The notes under the pieces were generated by a model. It had not been told where the DNA came from. It worked only from the letters and a program-made list of their open reading frames with translations, and did not search any database. A program made the position numbers and the translations under genes. Shown piece after piece: positions 1 through 10,449 of a DNA stretch of 64,000 nucleotides. This DNA is from Warburgia ugandensis (Eukaryota > Streptophyta > Magnoliopsida > Canellales > Canellaceae): contig CP141139.1 in NCBI GenBank assembly GCA_035236585.1, positions 42,169,217-42,233,216 on the forward strand. The letters run 5' to 3'. Every line of letters starts with the position of its first letter. Within the stretch, counting starts at the first letter, position 1.

Positions 1-789
1 TGATGATGGGCAGAGTTCCTAAATATACTGCTGAGGTAACCTAGATTGAGGAAGAGATGAATAAAGTTAAAATAAATTCATAGGATATGTATCTTATTTA
101 TTGTGCATTAGATACCAACCAATTCAATAAGATATCCTCATATGAATTAGCCAAGGAGATTTCAAAGAAGCTCTAAGTTACTCATGAAGCCATGAAGCAA
201 GTGAAAAATAGTAGAATTAATATGATTGTACATGAGTATGAAAGATATCAGAATTATTTATGATAACAAGGAGTTAGGGACCAAAGTTGTTTGGTGTCTC
301 CCTAAATCTTAGGAATCAAAATCCATGGATATTCAAGAAGCCAAAGATTGCAAAATACATGGCTATTCAAGAAGCCAAGGATTTGGAGAAACTAGAACTT
401 GATGAGCTTATTGGATCTTTGGTGACCTATGTGATATCACACAAGTTGCAAGATGAAGGAGAATCCAAGCAAAGGATAAGGAAATTGCTTTCAAGTCTAC
501 ACTTGAGGATGAGAGTAAAAATGAAGAGGGTAGTGATGAAGAAGTTGAATTATCATAGAGAAGAACAAGAAAACCATAAGAAGAAAAAGGGAGAATGGTA
601 ATAACAAAACATATACTAAGAAGGATCAAACAAAGGAGAAAACTCTTCAAAGATAGATCCTATAGTGTGTTATGAATGCAAATGACCCAGTCAGATCAAG
701 CTGGAATGTCCACTTTGAAAAAATAGAAGCCAAGGAAGAAAGCATTGGTAGCCACTTGGAGTGAGGAAGATGAAAGAATGTTGTTGATG
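1..789 (+). mobile_element. Ty1/copia gag fragment (fossil)
   Basis: Degenerate copia-type Gag. The readable stretch around 355-420 gives AIQEAKDLEKLELDELIGSL, which matches the conserved block of UBN2/copia Gag proteins (known form IQEAKDL..L..EELIGSL). It is followed by a Lys/Glu-rich stretch. Near 668-720 there is a CCHC zinc-knuckle remnant (CYECK...KLECP) and then a remnant of the A-T-W-S motif typical of the linker after the knuckle. No protease, integrase or reverse transcriptase follows. The element is broken and its left end lies outside the window. Family assignment is by recognition of the Gag blocks, with no alignment run. Confidence 0.7.
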
Positions 790-1899
790 TTGTACCAGTG
801 GCATATACCATCTTTGAATTTTCTAAATAAAAATATAAAAAATAACTAAATTTTCAAAAATTTCTTAAAAATTTAGAAACAAAAAATTACTAAAATTATA
901 AATTTTAATAACTAATAGTTACAAGTTCATATTACTATCAATACATATATATTATAAACTAATTTCGAACTTATATTCAGTTCAAAAGTTCCTGAAGGTT
1001 CATACAATTCTTATGTTTACTCCTACACATAGCATTGAGGTCCTCATTTCCATTGTGTTCTTCTTCCTCCTTCAAAGCCTACAACTCACTAGGGCTAAAA
1101 CAAATAAAGAAAGACAAAAAAGGCTCCAAAATTATGTAGTTTTTGGGCTAAACTTCCTCCCATTCAATTGGGAGGGTCCTTTTGTCACTAAGTCCTTCCA
1201 TATTTATCTTAAAGTTAACCTTTAAAATAAGATGGAATAAATTATTATAAGGACATCATAGAAGAAAGAGGGACCTAATATTCCCACAACTCTTTGGAAC
1301 TAATGCCATGCCCATGTTTGAAGTTTTGTCATACTTTTACTAAAGGGCCCACTTACTTAAATAATAATCACAACTATTCTCCTTAATTATTTAGCAATAG
1401 ATGAGCCTCGACCCCAAAAGCATATATATTGGATGATTGTGTCTTTGCAGTTTAGGATTTAAAATGGAAGATAGGAAAATTAATGGTATTAAAAACATGT
1501 CAAAGAAAATGAATGTTTCAATTATTTAAAGTATCTAATTTTTGAGACATTGTGCATCTATAGCTAGACGTTTAAGATCAACATTGATCACACAAAGGAG
1601 TTGATCCCCACATGTACTTATACCACAAAACTTGAATAGATGGCACTGCATTAGCACCAATGGGGTGTGGGAATATTAACTCCCCCCCCCCCCCCCAAAA
1701 AAAAAACACAACTTACGAAGCAAAACAAATATTTCTAGCAGTATGTAAATGCTAGCTAGTACTCCAATATTTGACTGGCATTGAACATATTTTGACTAAA
1801 TTGGTATTTAGGCTAATACCATCCTGAATTTTTGACCGGTATGACATACCAAAATACAAGTATGGTATGGTATTGGCAACCTTGAGATTAAAGCTCTTC
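790..1899. other. Unassigned AT-rich DNA between two copia gag fragments
   Basis: No coding sequence or element terminus could be recognised here. It lies between two blocks that both look like copia Gag, so it may be an insertion into that fossil. A run of about 15 C followed by about 10 A sits at 1681-1706. Around 1790-1880 there are several copies of a ggtatg/cataccc-like word that give weak inverted symmetry. No target-site duplication was found. Confidence 0.3.
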
Positions 1900-2400
1900 A
1901 TTTGGAATCTATAGTGAAGAAACAACTAGTATTTGCTTTACGACTATGAAGAAGAATAAAAAATGAGGTATATGATGAATTAAGAGACACTTTCATGATC
2001 TAGCAAAAGAATTTAAAAAGCTTAGTTCTAAACTCATTTTCCTTAAAGAGCATGTCCCAAAACTCATATGTGATAGATGAGTTAAAATGTGAAAATGATT
2101 CATTGAAGCATAACATTTATTCTATAAAGCTTGAAATTTTCCTTTCAACCAAATTATTGATGAGCATGACACATTGAAGCTTGAATGTGATTCATTCAAG
2201 CATCCTTACATGGTTTAAGTTTTGAAAATGATAAGAAAAAGAATGGCTTGAAGTATTAAGAAAAGAAAAAGAATGCTTACTTATTAAAAATGAAGTTCCA
2301 AAAAAGTAGCTCGAGGAGTCAAACATTTCTTTTGAAAACATTAGTGAAGAAAATAGAACAATGAAATTCCAAAGGAATGTAAATTCAATACTCAAAGATT
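1900..2400 (+). mobile_element. Ty1/copia gag C-terminal fragment (fossil)
   Basis: Translation in the plus direction gives Lys/Glu/Leu-rich text with heptad-like spacing (for example KKECLLIKNE-like and NISFENI-like pieces). This resembles the coiled-coil segment after the zinc knuckle in long copia Gag proteins. It probably belongs with the fragment at 1-789. It is broken, and assignment rests on composition and short motifs only. Confidence 0.4.
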
Positions 2401-2807
2401 TTTAAGAAAACCATCTTACTTGTATTTTAGATACTATTCATATCATTCTTATGTTCTTATTAGCACAAATGGGCCCATAAATAAGATCATTTGGGTGTCA
2501 AAAGTTACTTGCTCTTAACCAATGTACTCTAATTGTTAGATTAGGGAGCATTATGCATTATTCTTGCATTTACATCTTCACTTTCTGATATTGTTTGCAT
2601 GATTGAATGAGCATTTTTTTTTTTTTAATGAGTGCATGGATGAATTGATTTGAAAGAAGATCTTTCAAGAAGAGAAATGCAATCTTATAGGAAAAGACTA
2701 AATGCTTGAAACAACAAACACTCCTTGGGAGAGCTTTTGCTCTTATCCTTGTTTTGGTCATTATTCATGTTTTCTTATGTGAATTTTAATTTAATCACAA
2801 ATGCATG
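2401..2807. other. Unassigned AT-rich DNA left of the SINE
   Basis: I see no recognisable gene or element terminus here. It may continue the copia fossil on its left, but nothing in the sequence proves that. Confidence 0.25.
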
Positions 2808-3004
2808 GGTCCACCATAGGAGTAAAAGGGCAGCACCGATGCACGAAGCTCCCACCTATGCGGGGTCCAGGGAAGGGGCGGACCACAAGGGCCTATAGTA
2901 GGTAGCCTTACCTTGCATTTTGTAAGAGGCTGATTCCAGGCCTTGAACCCATGACCTCAAGGTCACATGATGACAACTTTTACCTCAAGGTCCACTATAG
3001 GAGT
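2808..3004 (-). mobile_element. Au-type SINE with 16-bp target-site duplication
   Basis: The body at 2824-2988 read on the minus strand matches the Au SINE family of angiosperms. It has a tRNA-like head with a partial A box (gaggtaaaag), a B-box region (gggttcaaggcctgg), the diagnostic middle (gcaaggtaaggctacc, then ggcccttgtggtcc), and a tail ending tgcccttttac. It is flanked by a 16-bp direct repeat, at 2808-2823 and 2989-3004, which differs at one position (C versus T). The first bases of the tRNA-like head seem to be missing, consistent with slight 5' truncation. The body is about 165 bp, slightly short for the family. The clear duplications indicate insertion by retroposition after the surrounding DNA formed. 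Confidence 0.85.
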
Positions 3005-3141
3005 GACGTAATAAATATAAATTGATTACATAGAGACTCTATAATTAACATATTCAATTAAATTTTAAGTTATTTTACTTTAACCTAGCCAATGATTAAA
3101 GAAAGCAAGGAAATAAAGCATTGAAATAAAGTAAGGAAATA

Positions 3142-3361
3142 AGGCAAGTAAATAAAACAAGAAAAGTAAACTAAGTAAGAATTAAAAACTAATTTCATTA
3201 ATAATTTGCTTATAGAGAAAGGCAAGTAAATAAAATAAGAAAAGTTAACTAAGCAAGAATTAAAAACTAATTTCATTAATGTAATTTGCTTATAGAGAAA
3301 GCAAGTAAACTAAGTAAGAACTAAAAGCTAATTTCATTAATGTAATTTGTTTATAGAGAAA
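3142..3361 (+). repeat. Tandem repeat, three units of about 60-80 bp
   Basis: Three head-to-tail units start at about 3142, 3220 and 3300. Each begins with a (g)gcaagtaaa-like word and ends near ttgcttatagagaa. The third is shorter (about 61 bp) than the first two (78 and 80 bp). They are A-rich and non-coding. The array could be part of an old LTR or untranslated region. Confidence 0.7.
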
Positions 3362-4785
3362 TTGAATACATATAGAAAAAAAAAGAACAAAATAAAGAAA
3401 ATTACAAGAACTTCCTTAAAGTGACTATTATAGGATTCCTTAGTTGTGTCATTCAACTAGGATCTTTATTTGTTTGCTTCATTTTTTCGGGCTTGAATTT
3501 TGGTTTACATCTCCTTTTCCATGTCACTCAACAAGGGCGTGTACATTTGTTTTCAACCCAATGTGCACTAATTTACAGCCAAGTTAACATCATTAAAGTG
3601 ACTCCATTTACTTGTTTAAGCACATGAATTGTAATTTACAAATAAAGAGGGAAGTCTCCCAACATGCTACTTACCCAAAATAAAACTCAAACCATAACCA
3701 CTTTTATGAGGAAGCAATGTTGGCTGCCATGGAAACAACACAAGGTTTTCTTCCTTTCTTTATCAAGTTGTTCCAAAAATGCAATGAAAGAAGGAAGGTG
3801 GTGCATGTAAATCTAGTGAAGGATGGGGAGTGTGCATGTAAGTCCAAGGAGGGAGGTTTGTAAAAGTATAGTAATGGGGGAATGAAATGCAAGGAAAATG
3901 GGATGAGGGGTTGGTGAATGAAAAGGCTAAGGGGAGAAGGTGTGTAAGTGAGATTGTAGATGCAAGGAATTGAAGTGAAAGGAAAAGATGGAGAGCACAT
4001 GTAAATGCTAGGGTGGAGAATGAGAAGGGCAATACGAGAGAATATGGGAGAAGATGGAAGAAGAAGGAAGGATTGGGGGAAGTAATGATTGAGACTCTTA
4101 CATCTTCCACTTGTGTTTTGGATGTGTGGATCTAAGGGAGAGATGGTGAGAGTAATCTTTCTTCCTTTGTTTCTCCAAGGTTTGGTTGTAATGTTTTAAG
4201 GAAAAGTAAGAGATAGTTTTTCTTTTGTTGTCACCTCTATTTATAGTTTTCTAAGGTGGAAGCCCTAGGAGGGGAATGATTAAGATCATAAGGATGAAAG
4301 AGCATAGAATGGTTGAGATGAAATGGAGGATGGAAGTGATAAGATATAAAGGAAAGAGGGGGAAGTGGAACAAAAAGGAACATAGGTATGGGACATGGGA
4401 TTATGTTGGAAGGAGAGTTGGATTAGAATAGATAGAATAGAAGATATGAGTAAGAGGGAAAGAGACAAGAAAATAAGGGAAAGAAGATAAGGGAAAGTGG
4501 AAACAAATATGGAGGAGGTGTGGAACTCTATCTAAGTGTGCTTCAATATTTAGAAAGTCTAAAAGAAAAGTGGGTCGTTGGATGGAATTGGATGGTGAAG
4601 ATCTTTCCTCCTTAGGGTTTCACTTTGAATTCTTAAGAAGTGGATGTTGGTTAGGGTTGTAGCTTTCCTCTACATCATTCTTGTTCATTGGGTCATGTTT
4701 TACCCTAGCTTGAATGGATATGGTTGCTTGGAAGTTTTCTTATCCAAAAGGATCTATTCTATAGTTCATTTTCTCTCCATCATTC
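3362..4785. other. Unassigned purine-rich DNA upstream of the CACTA transposase
   Basis: From about 3740 to 4530 the plus strand is rich in GGA/GAA/GGGAAG words. This produces long but low-complexity minus-strand reading frames with no recognisable domain. It could be the untranslated part of an old LTR element or the 5' non-coding part of the CACTA element. No CACTA terminus or LTR end was seen. Confidence 0.3.
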
Positions 4786-4789
4786 AAGA

Positions 4790-5978
4790 TACATATGAGG
4801 ACTTCTAGGATGACCTTGAATTATTTCACACTACATTAGAGGAAACTGATGAGCCATTGTACCCTAGGTTGTAAATATTATATCAAGTTGTCTACGGTGG
4901 TAGATCTTTACAATAGGGAATTGACATTTGGTTTTTTAGATCAAGTTTTATAGAAGTCTTGAAAGTAGTGGTTAAAATTCTACTGAAGGATAGTAAATTT
5001 GTGAGGTGCACATGGGAGGCAAAGCAAACCTTACTACACTATGGTTGAAGTGTGAAAAGATACATGCTTGTCCTAATGATTACATCTTGTATTAGAAGGA
5101 GCACAAGGATAAAACTAAATGCCCATCTTGTGGACAATCAAGATGGAAGTTAAAGAAGAATTCAACTGAAACAGTGATGAACATTCCTACAAAGGTCCTA
5201 TGGTATTTCCCCACTATTCCAAGGTTCAAAAGAATGTTTTGTGTTACAAAAAATTGAAGAAATTAGTATGACATAACGAGGAGAGAGTAGTTGATAGATT
5301 TTCACGCCATCCAATAGATAGCCCAACATTGAAGCTCATAGACTTCTTATGGCCTAATTTTGGCCAAGAACCTAGAAACTTATGACCTTCATTATCTACA
5401 AATGGGATTCATCCTCATAGTTCTATGTGAAGCGGTGTAGTTGTTGGCATGTTATATTGGTTTATTACAACCTCCCATCATTTCCATGCATGAAGAGGAA
5501 GTTCATGATTTTAACTATGTTGATATTGGGTCTGAAGTAGGCAGGGAATGATATTGACATGTACTTAGCTTAAGCTTGAGACATTATGGGATGTAGGTGA
5601 TGAAGCTTATGATGTATACAAGAAAGAGTCATTCACCCTAAAGGCTATATTGTTGTGGACAATAAGAGACTTCCCTGCATATGGTAATTTATCTAAATCC
5701 ACCGTGAAGGGCTAAAATGTTTGTCCTATCTATAGTTACCAAACTTGTCCCATATGACCTGAACATGGTAGGAAAATGGCATTCTTTGGCCATAGATGAT
5801 GGTTGCATAGAGACCATCCATACCATTTTAAGAAGGGGAATTTATGATAGTCTAGAGACAAGGGCAACTCCAAAGATGTTGACAATATACAAATATTGAA
5901 ATAGGTTGAAAACCTTAATGTCATATGGGAAAGGAAGAAAGCAAGTAAACATGTAGGTGAAAGAAACTCCAGAAGTTA
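4790..5978 (+). pseudogene. CACTA (En/Spm) Tnp2 transposase, piece 1 of 3
   Basis: This is the N-terminal and central part of a Tnp2-type transposase (Transposase_21 family), which binds and cuts the ends of CACTA elements in the nucleus. Visible blocks are ETDEPLYP near 4850; KIHACPNDYILY and CPSCGQSRWK at about 5057-5152, the usual Cys-containing block; and DVGDEAYDVYKKESFTLKA then ILLWTIRDFPAYGNLS at 5590-5695, one of the most conserved parts of the family. These blocks lie in more than one frame and contain stop codons (for example after ILY and after STVKG), so the gene is dead. The upstream Transpos_assoc domain was not found. Right after this piece the reading is broken by a solo LTR and resumes at 10276. 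Family is secure; the exact start is not. Confidence 0.85.
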
Positions 5979-6198
5979 TGTAACACCCCTAACTTTTGTA
6001 ATGAAATTGAGAATTTCAAGGAAAAATCAGGCTGGAATATTAGGGTTGGGAATTCACTAGAAAACATGTAATCATGAGTCAAACCAATACCACTTGCTAG
6101 CGGGGAAGGAGGTGGTAGTGGGAATCCAATGAACATTGAATAATAAGAAGAATAAAACATAATAATTACACGTAGTCTTGAAAAACACCCAAAATGCC

Positions 6199-6206
6199 TA
6201 TAAATA
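6199..6206 (+). promoter_or_regulatory. LTR TATA box (TATAAATA)
   Basis: The word CCTATAAATAC lies about 220 bp inside the solo LTR. The same word, in LTR sense, recurs in every other long LTR here (35759, 43887, 15028, 21968). It is therefore the best candidate for the LTR promoter core. Confidence 0.55.
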
Positions 6207-9200
6207 CCTTACAAAAAAATTCCCAAAAATGTTCATAAAAATCACCACTAAAATTTCTCCTTCTCTCTCTTTTCTTCCTCCTTTTCCCTTCTTTATTTCC
6301 TTCTATTAGCGCATCCATAGACACACTTGAGAGAATATTCCCCTTGAAATATTGGGCACATTTGTAGATGCATCGTCCTTGACGAGTAGGCTTTTTGCCA
6401 TACTACAGTTTTTCAATTAGACATCCTTCTTGGACCATTGAAACCTTAATCCACTCAGAAAAAAAGGTTCAAAACATCCAAATACACAAAAGCACTATAA
6501 TTTTACGACAATCAGCGGAGTATTCACCAGCCAAATCATTGGAAAATAGTAGCTTTGGTGACTTATAATTAGGCATGGATTTTCTTATTTTTTGGCCAAG
6601 TATTTGGACTCTGAACACTCCAGGTAGGTGGATCTCATCCCCCACTTCATTTTTCGTAGTTAATTTTGGGTTTTGGGCTCATCGGAAGTGTTTCTTCAGT
6701 GAACCAGTACTGGTGATCATGCTCTAGTTCACCAACAAGGATGGCTTAGATTGAAATTATAAGCATTGGATAGATTCTTGGGGCGATGTAAAGGACAGAG
6801 GAGATCTGATCATGGGTGATCCGAAGGTCCAGATCTGGACCGTCTCGCCTATATCCGGTCACCTCCGCCCGACTACTAGGAATAGGCAATAATGGGAGTG
6901 GGCTTCTGGTTGTCCACCCACTTGTAAGCCCAGATTTGATCTGAGCCATCTAAATTTTGAATTAGAATCTTATTTTTACAATTAAGAGACAATATAGCTT
7001 TGATTTTAGATCTAAAAATTTCTGTAGATCCCTTGTCATTTGTGTAAGCTAGTGAACTCATGAAATGTATGTTTTAAATTATAATTGGATGTGCTAATAA
7101 TAAAAATCCATAGTAGCAACCTGGATCATGATCAAGATGATCCCAAAATAGAAATTTGAACCGATGGATGGGTTTAGAGGATCCTAAAACCCTAAGAATA
7201 ATGATCATAGTAAAATTTTTGGGTTTCTAAATCAAGTAAATAAACAAAAATAGTAAGATCAAAATTTAGCCCTTAAAATGGGTTGAAATTTTAAAATCTC
7301 AATTTAACTCCAAATTGAGATTGGAAAGTTGGGTTAGATTTCTTTTGATGAGTAGAACCTACTAAATTTAGAAAATTTATGTTTTGATGCATGTAAAATT
7401 CTATTATAAAAAGAATAAAGAAAAGTATTGCTAATTCTCATGATTAGTGAAATTTGAAATGATCAAACTCTATTATTCTAATCCATTGATGATCTTGTGA
7501 CTGTGAAACATGGAATCAATGGTTATAAGAGACTAATCTATGATTAATTAAGAGATTTAGCCTTAAAAGTAGTAAGATACATAAAAATGAATGATAATCT
7601 CCTTGATCAAGGATGATTGGATAGTATGGATATGTTTGGATGAAGATATGAAGTTAATATCATATGGATCTATGAACTAGATGATGATGATTTGGGATAG
7701 ATTAAGATCTATGCCCTCAAATTGGATAAAAGGACTTAAGATCTTCTTGATTGGTTGGATCAAGAAGGATCAGATCATTTGATGAGATGCATCAATGATC
7801 TAATAATGAAATCACACTAAAAAGATGTATTAGATCTAAAGGAAAATGAAAGGATCAAGATCTAAATCCTAAAAGGGATAGAAATCAACTATGACCGTTG
7901 GATCATGATGAATAGTTATGGCATGTGAGATTTACATTTGAAGTATTAAATGCTATTATAATTATCATTTATTGTTTAGTATATTTAATTGTAGATTTAT
8001 TTATTTATGCTTTAATGCTTATGTTATGAAAATTACATTGAAAATGTAATTAAATGAAAATAAAGTTGAAGAACAATTACATGGAATGAATGAAACAGAC
8101 TTAATGATAGTAAGGGCCATAGTTAGTAGGATAATATAAGGAATATAAATTCCTTGGCCCAAAATAGGACAATAATGAAATTCCATGAATAACATCTTAA
8201 TGTTCATGGATTTAATTAAAATCAATTAGAAAGAGTACTTAGGGTTAAAATGCTCATAGGAACCTTATGAAAGGTTGAGTTAAGGTCACCCTAGTGGATG
8301 GTGAACATGGTGGTTAAGGGGGTTCTCTAATAGATTCTTGCTCTTCCCTTACCTTCTGTTGACATTTGTGAGGTATAAATGCCTCTTTACATGAGGATTG
8401 AAGTAACCACTTTGTGTCCAACCATTTGGCTAGTAAGCCTTAGCCAATTTGGCATAAGAGGAGCTATCTAGACTTAGGAAGGAATAAGCTATCCTTAACT
8501 AGTAAAACATTAACTGGTTGAGTAATAATAATAAGAGCATAAAAGGTTAGTAAATAATCTAATCTTAATAAAAATTGTAAATAAGATAAGGAAGATCAAA
8601 TAAGATCCAAGAGAGATCTTAAAAGATCACACATAAAAAAGAAAAGAAATATAATGTAGATTGTAGTATTTTTCTATGATTTTACTTCTAGTATAGATTG
8701 TGAACTTAGAAGGTTTGAAACATTGATCATATATGATTCAAGGAAAGTTAGGGCATCACTCATACGATAACCCAAATACATGTAGAAAGAATACTTGTAT
8801 AGAAGAATAACTTTATACATATGGTTTGACAGATGTATGAATCAAGATCATGATGGACAATATGGAGTGAATACCACTTGAGATGTATGAATCAAGACCA
8901 TGATACCACTTTGAGGTAGGCAGATGTATAAGAATGTATTAAGGATTCATGTGTAAACATACATGACCTTCTGTCTAGAATTATAGACCTTCATGATATA
9001 AGTATACTTAGTACCTTAGCATATTCATGATCCAACTAAGTGATCCAACCCCATGATCAAATTCAATTGATCTAATCTAATGATCTAATCAAATGAGGTG
9101 AAAGTAATGAGATTTGTAGACTAAGGAAAACCCTAAGAATAGGGCATAGAAAATATTCCAGCCTTAGTTAAATAGACACATCGTCTAATATGTACAATGT

Positions 9201-9833
9201 ATTTTACATACAAGAAAGGTGGCTTGTGATTTTGTTTTACACAGTACTAGGACTGGGGATGCTATGCTAAGGAAGTTATGAGGGTTTGGCCACTCGCTTC
9301 CTAAAATTTTTATGATGGATACCATGCTCAAAGAGAGGCTAAATGTCGGGTGGGGCAATCATGGGAAGGCCGCCACTATGATAGCCATGGTCCTCCCCAT
9401 GCCGACATGGAGTTGTTAGTTTCACAGTTGGTATCAGTGGATGATTATGCAGTTATCTGGGTACATTGCACGAATTGAGACTGCAGCATAGTAGTCTAAA
9501 AGTATTTTGCATTATGATACACTTATGATAGGCATAATGTAATGCCATAGCATGATGAAATGCTACTACATGAGTTCCTGGAAAGAAAATCCTAGTATGA
9601 GAATTGACTAAATATGGATCTCTTAAGTGGAGTATATAGCTAGAGGAAGGAACAAGTTTTGAGCAATTTTCACTATTTTAACAGATTTATCTTATACTAC
9701 ATAAATAACATATATACTCTATGTTGAGATAACTCATGAGTAGATAACCATGATGGAATAATGACTGAGGTATGTATTCTTATATTAGTAAAGTAGTATA
9801 TTTTCGTATCCCTTACCAAGCATAGCTTGTTAA

Positions 9834-9865
9834 GATATTGTAAATGTTTAAATGTTTACAATATC
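9834..9865 (+). other. LTR stem-loop
   Basis: Inverted repeat GATATTGTAAA...TTTACAATATC with a 10-nt loop. It is preceded by a smaller palindrome CAAGCATAGCTTG. The same pair of structures occurs at the equivalent place in related LTRs (10871, 18641, 39431, 47521, 61813). Confidence 0.7.
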
Positions 9866-10275
9866 TCAAAAATAGAGAAGGAGAAGTAGGAGCTCAAGAT
9901 GGTAGGAGACTTGAAGAGAATAATCAATCAAGGTATGTCCCTTGAAGAATGTAATTTTTATTTGAAAGCATTGTATGGTATTGAGAGTTTTTAATGTAAG
10001 GTGAGGTTTGAAATTTGGATTATGTAATTTGGAAAATGGTTTGTAAGTATAATACAAGGGATGTGTAAGAGTGAACTACTAGATGATTCTTGGTATTCAA
10101 TAAAATTTTATTTTATACAAAATATCTATGTGTATTATGTACCTTAACATGACACTTGGGTTTTGTTACAAATGAATTTTAAAGAAAAGAATTTTTGCTG
10201 TATTGTTTACGAAATTCTTTTACCATTAAGGGCCCTACCTTTGAAAAATGTAATACAAAAACCCAGGTCATCACA

Positions 10276-10449
10276 AGTTGTCAGAAGAAGAATTCAATAT
10301 TCTTTTAGCTTGGATACTAGAAAGCCCTACATGTGTCATGTGCTTGATGTCATGCACATTGAGAAGAATGTGTATGAAATCTTGACCAATACCTTGCTTG
10401 ACATGCCAAGACAAACAAAGGATGGACTTGTAGCTCGAATGGATCTTAT
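10276..10449 (+). pseudogene. CACTA Tnp2 transposase, piece 2 of 3
   Basis: A 174-bp island of transposase sits between two LTR elements. It reads RKPYMCHVLDVMHIEKNVYE then ILTNTLLDMPRQTKDGLVAR. The C-x-D-V-M-H-I-E-K-N block, followed by TLLD...TKDG..AR.DL, is a hallmark of Tnp2. The line is open across the island. It continues piece 1 across the solo LTR and leads to piece 3 at 22546 across the next element. Its last five bases (CTTAT, 10445-10449) are the target duplicated by that element. Confidence 0.92.

Larger units (their letters stand above)
5979..10275 (+). mobile_element. Solo LTR of a long-LTR Ty3/gypsy family (fossil)
   Basis: A 4.3-kb block starts TGTAACACCCC and ends GGTCATCACA. 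It is flanked by near-identical 5-bp repeats AGTTA (5974-5978) and AGTTG (10276-10280). Transposase reading breaks at its left edge and resumes at its right edge. No internal region or second LTR is attached, so it is a solo LTR produced by LTR-LTR recombination. Its termini, TATA box, central block and stem-loop match the other long LTRs in the window at roughly 75-85% in the parts compared by eye. Probable chromovirus (Tekay/Del-like) affinity is an inference from LTR length and from the primer site used by its relatives. Confidence 0.88.

Noticed and set aside
1013-1225. Plus-strand frame of 70 codons
   Set aside because: No recognisable domain and no supporting context. It lies in unassigned AT-rich DNA.
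3704-4110. Two overlapping minus-strand frames of 98 and 115 codons
   Set aside because: Low-complexity Pro/Ser/Leu/Phe text from purine-rich DNA, with no domain or conserved start.
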